Assembly (NCBI GenBank): GCA_046484625.1
Contig: JAWOIO010000177.1
Location: 1 to 5,176, forward strand
Direction of reading: 5' to 3'
Origin: DASUAO01 sp046484625
GTDB lineage: Bacteria; Actinomycetota; Acidimicrobiia; IMCC26256; PALSA-555
Length of the DNA stretch: 5,176 bases
The translations under genes and the position numbers were made by a program. The notes under the pieces were generated by a model. It was not told where the DNA came from. It worked only from the letters and a program-made list of their open reading frames with translations, and searched no databases. This document shows positions 1-5,176 of this stretch, piece after piece (positions within the stretch are counted from its first letter, which is position 1; every line of letters begins with the position of its first letter).

Positions 1-160
1 GTCGTTGCGCGGTGGTGCGGTCACCGGTGCGGGCGAGGTCGCAGAGGGCGTCGAAGCGGTAGACGTCGTGGGACTCGCGCCGCTCGTTCTTCCGGGCCGC
101 CTCGAAATGCTGTTGGGTGAGCGGTTCGAGGTCCTCGGCGATCTGATCGAGGACGAACAT
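1..160 (-). CDS. DUF222/HNH endonuclease-like protein (13E12 type), partial; apparently lacks N-terminal DUF222 half
   Basis: Seen: an open frame starting at ATG 160-158 and running off the left edge, 53 codons visible. It begins MFVLDQIAEDLEPL and continues through HFEAARKNERRESH and YRFDALCDLAR. A GGAG Shine-Dalgarno sequence 8 bases upstream supports this start. Family knowledge: a helix-rich stretch with an F-x-x-AR-x-x-x-RRES-x-x-x-Y-x-x-DAL-x-x-LA pattern is what I recall from the end of the DUF222 domain in actinobacterial DUF222/HNH proteins (M. tuberculosis 13E12 repeat family), just before the linker to the C-terminal HNH nuclease domain. In intact members well over 100 residues normally precede it; here it follows the start almost directly. 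Inference: either an in-frame deletion removed the N-terminal half, or this is a short variant. The HNH domain would lie outside the window and cannot be checked. The frame stays open upstream of 160, but that stretch looks non-coding. Family call moderately sure, by memory of motif only. Confidence 0.6.
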   Translation of the reverse strand, partial: MFVLDQIAEDLEPLTQQHFEAARKNERRESHDVYRFDALCDLARTGDRTTAQR

Positions 161-167
161 ATGTTCG
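154..167. promoter_or_regulatory. LexA-binding SOS box, perfect 14-bp palindrome
   Basis: CGAACATATGTTCG is a perfect palindrome and matches the actinobacterial/Bacillus LexA operator core CGAAC-N4-GTTCG exactly; the next base on the right is the consensus A. It covers the start codon (158-160) of the minus-strand DUF222/HNH gene and lies between that gene's Shine-Dalgarno and its codon 3. SOS boxes are known upstream of several 13E12-family genes in M. tuberculosis, so site and gene support each other. Its centre is about 73 bp upstream of the divergent amidohydrolase start, probably too far to block that promoter directly. Confidence 0.85.
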
Positions 168-168
168 A

Positions 169-172
169 CTCC
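169..172 (-). promoter_or_regulatory. Shine-Dalgarno GGAG deciding the start at 160
   Basis: Read on the minus strand, GGAG lies 8 bases before ATG 160-158. That is standard spacing, and it fixes the start of the left-edge gene at 160 rather than further upstream, although the frame stays open there. The 8 spacer bases are part of the SOS palindrome and its flank. Confidence 0.6.
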
Positions 173-179
173 AGCACAT

Positions 180-198
180 GGGGTGTGACACTCACCCC
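180..198. promoter_or_regulatory. Inverted repeat, candidate operator in the divergent region
   Basis: GGGGTG (180-185) and CACCCC (193-198) are exact inverted arms around a 7-base spacer, TGACACT, which has a further G/C pair inside it. The repeat ends directly before the proposed -35 position of the amidohydrolase promoter, where an activator or repressor could bind. No regulator gene lies in the window, and a 6-bp arm can occur by chance in GC-rich DNA. Confidence 0.35.
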
Positions 199-227
199 GA
201 GGCAGCCTGCCCCCCCGGACCTACGCT
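199..227 (+). promoter_or_regulatory. Probable promoter of the amidohydrolase operon, leaderless type
   Basis: TACGCT at 222-227 fits the actinobacterial -10 pattern TAnnnT. The A of the ATG at 234 is 7 bases downstream, so transcription would begin at or next to the start codon. A weak -35 candidate, GAGGCA (199-204, three matches to TTGACA), sits at 17-bp spacing. No Shine-Dalgarno precedes ATG 234, as expected of a leaderless mRNA, which is common in actinobacteria. The -10 and its spacing are seen; actual use is inferred. Confidence 0.5.
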
Positions 228-241
228 GCCCGCATGCGGGC
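228..241. promoter_or_regulatory. 14-bp perfect palindrome centred on the amidohydrolase start codon
   Basis: GCCCGCATGCGGGC reads the same on both strands and contains ATG 234-236 at its centre. If the mRNA is leaderless, the palindrome spans roughly -6 to +8 of the transcription start and could be an operator. If the mRNA has a leader, it could pair with itself and hide the start codon. Chance is a real alternative for an all-GC palindrome around an ATG, though 14 perfect bases is long. Confidence 0.4.
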
Positions 242-1523
242 CGACGACCTCATCCTTGTGTCCGTCGACGACCACATCTGCGAGCCGGCCGACATGTTCG
301 ACGCGCACGTTCCCGAGCGGTACCGGGAGCACGCACCACGGGTCGTCGACCTTCCCGACGGGACGCAGCAGTGGTACTTCGGCGAGGTCGCGGGCCGGAA
401 CCTGGGGCTCAACGCGGTTGCCGGCAAGCCGCCCGAGATGTTCAACGTGAACCCGATGCGCTACGAGGACATGCGTCCCGGCTGCTATCTCGTGGACGAG
501 CGCGTGCGCGACATGTCGGCCGGGGGTCAGCTCGCCGGGCTGAACTTCCCGAACTGGACGGGGTTCGCGGGCCAGGTGCTGAACCTCGGGCCGGACCGTG
601 ATGTGAACCTCGTCATGATCCGCGCGTACAACGACTGGCACATCGACGAGTGGTGCGGAGCCCACCCCGAGCGGTTCATCCCGTGCGGGATCCTCCCGCT
701 CTTCGACGTGGAGGAAGCTGCGAAGGAGATCCGGCGGCTTGCCGACAAGGGCTGTCATGCGGTGACGTTCTCCGAGAACCCGGCCGGCCTCGGCATGCCG
801 AGCATCCACACCGACGCGTGGGATCCCCTGTTCGCGGCCGCGTCCGACGTCGGCACCGTGCTGTGCTGCCACATCGGCTCGTCGTCCAAGGCGGCCTCGA
901 CGTCGCCGGACGCGCCGCCCCCCGTCCCGATGAACCTCTCGTCGGCGATGGCGATCTACACGTTGGGCGACCTGCTCTGGGCCGACTTCTGGCACCGCTT
1001 CCCCGACCTGCGCTTCTCGCTGACCGAGGGCGACATCGGGTGGATCCCGTACTTCCTCTGGCGCGCCGAGCACACGCTCGACCGCCACAACGGCTGGATC
1101 CAGCACGATCAGCCCCAGGGTCTGCGGCCGACCGAGCTCTTCCACGAGCGGATCATCTGCTGCTTCATCAACGACCGGGTGGGGGTGAAGCTCCTCGACG
1201 AGTTCAACGTCGACAACGTCTGCTGGGAATCCGACTACCCGCACTCCGACAGCACCTGGCCGAACGGGCCCGAGCAGGTAGCGACGCTCATGGCCGATCT
1301 CGCCCCCGAGGTGGTCGAGAAGCTCACGCACACGAACGCGATGCGCCACTTCCAGTTCGACCCGTTCGCCCACCGCGCGAAGGAGGACTGCACTGCGGGC
1401 GCGCTGCGGGCCGAGGCTGCCGACGTCGACACGGTGACCCACGCGGGACGTCCGGCCGACGAGCGCGACCGCGACGCGTGGCGCGCGATGACCGGCCGCG
1501 CCGCGAAAGCAGGTGCGAAGTGA
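234..1523 (+). CDS. Amidohydrolase family protein (amidohydrolase-2, ACMSD-like TIM-barrel metalloenzyme)
   Basis: A 429-residue cytoplasmic protein with no signal peptide or membrane helix. The features are those of the amidohydrolase-2 (PF04909) superfamily, which includes ACMSD and resorcylate decarboxylases and usually carries one divalent metal in a TIM barrel. They are: the first-strand motif VSVDDHICEP (D12, H14, E17 in place of HxH); CCHIGSS with candidate metal ligand H213; SLTEGDIGW with E275 on a late strand; and WESDYPHSDS with the terminal acidic residue D334. Length suits the approximately 400-residue actinobacterial branch; residues from about 385 onward are a charged, low-complexity tail. 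Family members hydrolyse or decarboxylate small molecules; the substrate cannot be read from the sequence. The start at 234 has no Shine-Dalgarno but a well-placed -10 element, so a leaderless start is proposed. The stop overlaps the next gene by 4 bases, which implies translational coupling. Family sure, exact reaction unknown. Confidence 0.92.
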   Translation: MRADDLILVSVDDHICEPADMFDAHVPERYREHAPRVVDLPDGTQQWYFGEVAGRNLGLNAVAGKPPEMFNVNPMRYEDMRPGCYLVDERVRDMSAGGQLAGLNFPNWTGFAGQVLNLGPDRDVNLVMIRAYNDWHIDEWCGAHPERFIPCGILPLFDVEEAAKEIRRLADKGCHAVTFSENPAGLGMPSIHTDAWDPLFAAASDVGTVLCCHIGSSSKAASTSPDAPPPVPMNLSSAMAIYTLGDLLWADFWHRFPDLRFSLTEGDIGWIPYFLWRAEHTLDRHNGWIQHDQPQGLRPTELFHERIICCFINDRVGVKLLDEFNVDNVCWESDYPHSDSTWPNGPEQVATLMADLAPEVVEKLTHTNAMRHFQFDPFAHRAKEDCTAGALRAEAADVDTVTHAGRPADERDRDAWRAMTGRAAKAGAK

Positions 1524-2776
1524 CGGCGGCCCCGTTGCCCTGCACGCCCGGTGAGCTCGACGACCGAGCGATGCTGTCCTACGCGCTCGAGCACATGCTC
1601 CATGGGATGCTCCTGAACCGCGCCTTGCTCCCGCAGGTCGTCGTCCACACCGGGAGCCTCGACGACCTCAACGACGTGGCCATCGACCTCTGGATGGGCG
1701 CCAGCCCCGTCTACACGCACCGGCTGCGCGCGCTCATGGGCATCGATGGCGACGACGTGCCCGCGATCATGAAGGCGCTGCAGCTCGACTGTGGGTTCGT
1801 CCACCAGTACATGGACGTGGCGTACAAGGTGAACGATCCGCTCCACGGTGAGTTCTGGCTCAACCACTGCGGTGCGCTCCTCGACGCCGAGGACCACGGC
1901 GAAGAGCGCGTCTTCGGGATGTGCCACACGATCGAGGACCCGACGTTCGACGCCACGGCCTACGCGACCAACCCCCGGGCCCGGATCCGTCCGATCCATC
2001 GGCCACCGCGCAGCCCGGCCGACCGGCACCCGCACTGCCACTGGACGATCGAGATCGACCCCGCCAATGACCCGGTGGGCGCGGCCGTGCTCACGGAGCA
2101 GGTCCGAGCGCTGCCCCTCGCTGCGGTCCCCAACGCGCTCGGGCCCGACGACAGATCATCCGGGCGACGCGACTACGCGGGCGAGCTCGACCCGCAGGCG
2201 AAGCTCGCCGCCTGGTCGCGCCCGACGCTCGAGGCGCTCACCCGGGAGTTCGACGCCCAGGCGCACCTGCTCGCCGCGTCGGGTGAGCTTGCCCTCGAGG
2301 CGCGCTACGGACGCGACAACGCGCGCATGATGCTCGCCGACTCGTGGGTCGCCACGGGCTGGAACGGCACCGAACGGCTGGTCCACGCGCTCGGGCTCAC
2401 CGGCGATCCCGCGGATGTGCTCGCGAGTGTGCTCGCACTGCACCCGGGAATCCCGTTCGGCTTCGACCGCGCGATCGACGGCGACGGCGACACGATCACG
2501 CTGAGGTTGACGCCCGCGGTCGAAGGGCTCCTCGACCCCGACCACCCGGGTACCGTCGGGCTCGTCGCCCGGGCGGAGCGCGGCGGCATCGAGGCGATCG
2601 CGCGGCCCGTCGCGCCTCGCGCTCGCGTCCGGTCGTTCGACGTCTCGGACGACTCGGCTTCGATCGTGATCGACCTCGACGCGGCGGAACCCGCCGACGA
2701 GCCGGCGTCGGTCGCGTTCATGCGCTTCGGGCTCGCCCCGGCGTTCTCGTTCGACCTGGCGGCCGAAGGCGCCTGA
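1520..2776 (+). CDS. Conserved hypothetical protein with His/Cys-rich core, partner of the amidohydrolase
   Basis: A 418-residue soluble protein whose function I do not recognise. The GTG start at 1520 shares GTGA with the upstream stop, with AGG (1511-1513) 6 bases ahead; ATG 1571 is a possible later start. No signal peptide or membrane helix. The middle is dense in likely conserved residues: EFWLNHCGALLD (H116, C117), MCHTIEDPTFDATA (C135, H136), RPIHRPPRSP (H160) and DRHPHCHW (H170, H172, C173, H174). Such clustering suggests a metal or cofactor site or a catalytic Cys. The N-terminal part is helical (about 15-90). Residues 240-300 look helical again, and the C-terminal third looks like beta strands separated by acidic loops. 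I have an impression of similar proteins in mycobacteria and other actinobacteria, but no named family. The coupled operon suggests a role on the same substrate or pathway as the amidohydrolase, as second enzyme or subunit. Real gene: very sure. Function: open. Confidence 0.85.
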   Translation: MTAAPLPCTPGELDDRAMLSYALEHMLHGMLLNRALLPQVVVHTGSLDDLNDVAIDLWMGASPVYTHRLRALMGIDGDDVPAIMKALQLDCGFVHQYMDVAYKVNDPLHGEFWLNHCGALLDAEDHGEERVFGMCHTIEDPTFDATAYATNPRARIRPIHRPPRSPADRHPHCHWTIEIDPANDPVGAAVLTEQVRALPLAAVPNALGPDDRSSGRRDYAGELDPQAKLAAWSRPTLEALTREFDAQAHLLAASGELALEARYGRDNARMMLADSWVATGWNGTERLVHALGLTGDPADVLASVLALHPGIPFGFDRAIDGDGDTITLRLTPAVEGLLDPDHPGTVGLVARAERGGIEAIARPVAPRARVRSFDVSDDSASIVIDLDAAEPADEPASVAFMRFGLAPAFSFDLAAEGA

Positions 2777-2787
2777 GCCAACTGCCT

Positions 2788-2801
2788 GAGGCCCGCGCCT
2801 C
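2788..2801 (+). terminator. Weak hairpin after the operon, possible terminator
   Basis: GAGGC (2788-2792) and GCCTC (2797-2801) can form a 5-bp GC stem with a 4-base loop, starting 11 bases after the operon stop codon. No run of T follows, so it is not a classical intrinsic terminator. Actinobacteria do use hairpins without a U-tract, but a 5-bp stem is marginal. Confidence 0.3.
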
Positions 2802-2930
2802 GTTCAGACGTCGGCGAGCCCGAGATCGGCCATCGCCAGGGGATGAACGGGACACACGAATGAGTCGGATGGCACGAACGGGAGCCGTCGGCCAGACTCT
2901 CGCTCGCACGCAGCCAGTCCGTTCGCCACC

Positions 2931-2937
2931 GAGAGGA
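2931..2937 (+). promoter_or_regulatory. Shine-Dalgarno GAGAGGA deciding the peroxidase start
   Basis: This strong purine-rich site lies one base before ATG 2939, too close to serve it, but 7 bases before GTG 2945, which is standard. It therefore favours GTG 2945 (product beginning MSVYDIPI) over ATG 2939 (MPVSVYDIPI). The region between the operon stop and here (2777-2930) contains no TA dinucleotide, so no TAnnnT -10 element can be placed. Confidence 0.6.
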
Positions 2938-2944
2938 AATGCCC

Positions 2945-3433
2945 GTGTCCGTGTACGACATCCCGATCGCAGGGCTCGACGGCTCACCCGACCAGCTGGG
3001 TGCGCATCGGGGCAAGGCCGCGCTGGTGGTGAACGTCGCCTCGAAGTGTGGTCTGACCCCGCAGTACGAGGGCCTGGAGCGAATCCACGAGCAGTACGCG
3101 GACCGCGGCTTCACCGTGATCGGCGTGCCGTGCAACCAGTTCCTCGAGCAGGAGCCGGGGTCGGCCGAAGAGATTCAGACCTTCTGCTCGCAGACCTACG
3201 GGGTGACGTTCCCGCTGACGGAGAAGATCGAGGTCAACGGCGACGGGCGCCATCCGCTCTACGCCGAGCTCACCGCAATCGCCGATGCCGAAGGTGTCGA
3301 CGGCGACATCCGCTGGAACTTCGAGAAGTTCCTCGTGGGAACCGACGGTGAGGTCATCGGTCGATTCGCACCCACCGTCGACCCCGAGGATCCGGCGCTC
3401 GTCGGTGTCATCGAGTCAGCGCTCGGTTCGTAG
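2945..3433 (+). CDS. Glutathione peroxidase family protein (thioredoxin-dependent type)
   Basis: A 162-residue cytoplasmic peroxidase with a thioredoxin fold, reducing H2O2 and organic hydroperoxides. Numbered from GTG 2945, the GPx catalytic set is complete: peroxidatic C35 in NVASKCGLTPQY, Q69 in FLEQEPGS, and W124 and N125 in RWNFEKFLV. The signature VIGVPCNQF (C63) is intact. C81 in FCSQTYGVTFPL sits where the resolving Cys of 2-Cys, thioredoxin-using GPx enzymes lies (compare C36/C82 of yeast Gpx3). So despite the name, thioredoxin is the likely reductant, with no selenocysteine. Length is normal for bacterial monomeric GPx without the mammalian oligomerisation loop. The usual Gly after CNQF is Leu (L67), a minor change. 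The start is chosen from Shine-Dalgarno spacing; ATG 2939 would add two residues. It converges with the exporter gene, 7 bases between stops. Family assignment is sure. Confidence 0.95.
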   Translation: MSVYDIPIAGLDGSPDQLGAHRGKAALVVNVASKCGLTPQYEGLERIHEQYADRGFTVIGVPCNQFLEQEPGSAEEIQTFCSQTYGVTFPLTEKIEVNGDGRHPLYAELTAIADAEGVDGDIRWNFEKFLVGTDGEVIGRFAPTVDPEDPALVGVIESALGS

Positions 3434-3440
3434 CGAGAGG

Positions 3441-5093
3441 TCAGGACGGCGTCTCACTCCGCGCGCGCGGTCGCGCCTCGCTGGTTTCCGACGGTGATCC
3501 GGGCGGCTCCGTCGGGATCGCTCTCGTGAAGGCCAGCGCGAGCAGCGCGAAGAGCGCGAGCGCCGACAACGCCGCACGCAGGCCGTCGATCCGGGCCTGA
3601 GCGTTCTCGTCGACGACCGCATCGCTCGTCTTCGCCGATACGCCGACGTCGTCGAGCGCCGCCTCCAGGTCGGCGTCGGAGACGAACGGGATGCCGCCGG
3701 AGAGCTCGGTCTGTGCGTTCGTAGAGAGGCTCTCGGGGACGTCGGGGTTGTCCGAGATCCCGGCGAAGAACGACGCGGTCAGTGCTGAGATGAGGATCGC
3801 GCCGGCGAGTGCGGTGCCGATCGACGCGCCGAGCTGGGTTCCCGTGTTCTGGATCCCGCCGACCTCGCCGCTCTTCTCGTCCGGGACCGCCGACACGGTC
3901 GCGGCCCCGAGTTGTGAGGCCAGGCTTCCGACTCCGGCTCCCACGATGAGCAGTGGCCAGGTCACGATCTCCGCACCGACCCCGACGTCGAGCAGGGCGA
4001 TCAGCAGCACGATGCCGAAGAACAGCACGATGAACCCGATGTTGACGACCCGACGCGGGGACGCGTTCGGGATCACCTTGGGGATGCCGACCGCGAACGC
4101 GAGCATCGCGAGTGAGAGCGGAAGCATCCGGACGCCGGTCTCCATGGCCGAGAGCCCGAGTGCGACCGACAGGAACAACGGGACCGCGAAGAAGATGCCG
4201 GCCTGGGCGAGGTACGTGAAGAAGAACGACACGACCCCCGCCTTGAGCTGGCGGATCCGCAACATCGCAGGGTCGAGGAGCGCTCCTTCGCCGCGCTCGA
4301 CGCGCCGGTTCTCCCACCGAACGAACAGCATCAGGGTCACCGCTCCCGCGAGCATCAGCCAGATCACTGGCGAGAGCCCGAGCCACTGGGGTGCTTCCGG
4401 CTTGGGCTGCACGACGCCCCATACCCCCGACCGAAGGATGCCGAACACGAACAGTCCGAGGCCCGTCGCGGAGAGCGCCGTGCCGACGAGGTCGAGGCGG
4501 ACCCCTTCCTCGGCGGGGGTGTCCTCCATGCGCCGCGAGAAGGCGAGGATCCCGCCGATGGCGATGACCTCGCAGACGAAGACCCATCGCCACGACCAGT
4601 ATGTGGTGAAGGCACCACCGATCAACGGGCCGAGCGCGATCGCCATCGCGCCGGCCGCGGCGACGAGCCCGTAGGCCTTCGGTCGCTCCGGCTTCGGGAA
4701 GTTGGACGCAACCAGCGCAACGATCGCCGGCATGATCAGCACGGCACCCAAGCCTTCGAGGAGCGACCAGCCGAGGATGAGCACGGTGAGGTTCGGGGCG
4801 AGCGCGGTGGTGAGTGAGCCGCATGCGTAGATGACGCCACCGATCACGAACGCGCGCTTTCGGCCCAGGATCTGGCCAACCTTGCCGCCGGTGATCATCA
4901 GCGATGCCATCACCAGCGTGTAGAGGGTGATCGCCGTCTGGATCCCCGTGACCGTCGTGCCGACATCCTTGGCGACCGTCGCGATCGCCACGTTCATCAC
5001 CGACATGTCGAGGGCCATGACGAACTGCCCAGCCGCCAGCGTGAGCAAGACGATCGTCGCCGCGCCAGCCTTGCGTCTGGTCGTCTCGGTCAT
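3441..5093 (-). CDS. MFS transporter, DHA2 family (EmrB/QacA-type, 14 TM) drug exporter
   Basis: A 550-residue inner-membrane proton antiporter of the DHA2 family, which expels drugs or other amphipathic compounds. About 14 hydrophobic helices can be placed, near residues 12-34, 50-68, 81-99, 102-121, 141-160, 168-186, 202-220, 237-258, 286-312, 321-340, 351-369, 375-400, 421-450 and 511-535. Motifs: LDMSVMNVAIATV (28-40, motif D1 with D29 in TM1), GGKVGQILGRKRAF (69-82, motif A in loop 2-3) and GAMAIALGPLIGG (148-160, antiporter motif C in TM5). The loop between TM13 and TM14 (about 452-509) is long, acidic and probably extracytoplasmic. The C-terminal 20 residues are polar. ATG 5093-5091 is chosen because GGAG (5102-5105) lies 8 bases ahead; an in-frame TTG at 5129 is less likely. 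No adjacent regulator is visible, so the substrate is unknown. Family sure. Confidence 0.95.
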   Translation of the reverse strand: MTETTRRKAGAATIVLLTLAAGQFVMALDMSVMNVAIATVAKDVGTTVTGIQTAITLYTLVMASLMITGGKVGQILGRKRAFVIGGVIYACGSLTTALAPNLTVLILGWSLLEGLGAVLIMPAIVALVASNFPKPERPKAYGLVAAAGAMAIALGPLIGGAFTTYWSWRWVFVCEVIAIGGILAFSRRMEDTPAEEGVRLDLVGTALSATGLGLFVFGILRSGVWGVVQPKPEAPQWLGLSPVIWLMLAGAVTLMLFVRWENRRVERGEGALLDPAMLRIRQLKAGVVSFFFTYLAQAGIFFAVPLFLSVALGLSAMETGVRMLPLSLAMLAFAVGIPKVIPNASPRRVVNIGFIVLFFGIVLLIALLDVGVGAEIVTWPLLIVGAGVGSLASQLGAATVSAVPDEKSGEVGGIQNTGTQLGASIGTALAGAILISALTASFFAGISDNPDVPESLSTNAQTELSGGIPFVSDADLEAALDDVGVSAKTSDAVVDENAQARIDGLRAALSALALFALLALAFTRAIPTEPPGSPSETSEARPRARSETPS

Positions 5094-5101
5094 TGGCGAG
5101 G

Positions 5102-5105
5102 CTCC
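5102..5105 (-). promoter_or_regulatory. Shine-Dalgarno GGAG of the exporter gene
   Basis: On the minus strand GGGTGGAG ends 8 bases before ATG 5093-5091. This fixes the exporter start there, giving MTETTRRKAG, and rejects the upstream TTG at 5129, which has no comparable site. Confidence 0.65.
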
Positions 5106-5138
5106 ACCCTTCGGTCTCCCACACAGCAACGACAGACC

Positions 5139-5144
5139 ACGCTA
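5139..5144 (-). promoter_or_regulatory. Possible -10 element of the exporter gene
   Basis: Read on the minus strand, TAGCGT fits TAnnnT and would place transcription start near 5132, leaving a leader of roughly 40 bases with the Shine-Dalgarno inside it. No convincing -35 hexamer lies 16-18 bp upstream (5161-5168). The remaining bases to the window end (5145-5176) show nothing else. Confidence 0.3.
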
Positions 5145-5176
5145 GGCCTCCCTCGGGCGCGACATCGCGTTCTTCG

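Noticed and set aside
192..1442. Long minus-strand open frame (416 codons) antisense to the amidohydrolase
   Set aside because: Its product is Val/Arg/His-rich without a recognisable motif and mirrors the codon periodicity of the amidohydrolase on the other strand, which has clear family motifs.
650..1519. In-frame extension of the second operon gene upstream of GTG 1520
   Set aside because: The translation is Arg/Pro/Ala-rich, typical of an off-frame reading of GC-rich coding DNA. Protein-like sequence begins only at the GTGA overlap with the amidohydrolase stop.
2859..2938. Small open frame starting at ATG 2859 before the peroxidase
   Set aside because: It has no good ribosome-binding site, runs into the peroxidase in another frame, and encodes an Arg-rich sequence of off-frame type.
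3461..3476. Alternating GC run as a terminator or Z-DNA element
   Set aside because: It lies within the codons of the exporter's Arg-rich C-terminal tail and forms no hairpin with a proper loop and tail; ordinary high-GC coding sequence explains it.
3691..4674. Plus-strand open frame of 327 codons opposite the exporter
   Set aside because: Ser/Thr/Pro-rich low-complexity product with no motif; an antisense shadow of the membrane protein gene.
3454..5124. Second minus-strand open frame over the exporter gene
   Set aside because: Arg-rich, with no hydrophobic helices; the true frame contains all MFS motifs and membrane segments.
5094..5129. Twelve-residue N-terminal extension of the exporter from a TTG at 5129
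   Set aside because: Rare start codon without a Shine-Dalgarno, while ATG 5093-5091 has GGAG at 8 bases and gives a normal DHA2 N-terminus.

Overview
The window is GC-rich, with third codon positions mostly G or C. Three things fit a high-GC actinobacterium: the gene content, a LexA box of the actinobacterial CGAAC-N4-GTTCG type, and a probable leaderless start. The class Acidimicrobiia or a mycobacterial relative is my best guess from the feel of the proteins; the sequence alone does not settle it. No rRNA, tRNA, CRISPR array, insertion sequence or origin is visible.

Layout. (1) At the left edge, positions 1-160 on the minus strand hold the start of a gene whose product resembles the C-terminal part of the DUF222 domain of actinobacterial DUF222/HNH endonuclease (13E12-type) proteins. 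The first half of DUF222 appears to be missing. A perfect 14-bp LexA (SOS) palindrome lies across its start codon, and a good Shine-Dalgarno sequence sits just upstream of that palindrome. (2) Positions 161-233 are a compact divergent control region. It has a 6-bp inverted repeat, a -10 element that would start an mRNA at the A of the next gene's ATG, and a second 14-bp palindrome centred on that ATG. (3) Positions 234-2776 are a two-gene plus-strand operon, joined by a 4-base stop/start overlap. It encodes an amidohydrolase-2 (ACMSD-like TIM-barrel) metalloenzyme and an uncharacterised protein with a His/Cys-rich core. (4) After a 162-168 bp gap comes a plus-strand thioredoxin-type glutathione peroxidase. 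(5) Converging on it, with only 7 bases between the stop codons, is a minus-strand 14-TM DHA2-family MFS exporter that fills the rest of the window.

How they work together. The two operon genes are very likely translated together and so may act on one pathway. The amidohydrolase fold suggests hydrolysis or non-oxidative decarboxylation of a small, probably carboxylated or aromatic, molecule. The substrate is unknown and the partner protein has no function I can assign. The peroxidase (hydroperoxide removal) and the exporter (drug/proton antiport) are ordinary stress and efflux functions; nothing in the sequence ties them to the operon beyond being neighbours. The most interesting parts are the SOS-controlled, apparently shortened DUF222/HNH gene, the start-codon palindromes on both sides of the divergent region, and the unknown operon partner.
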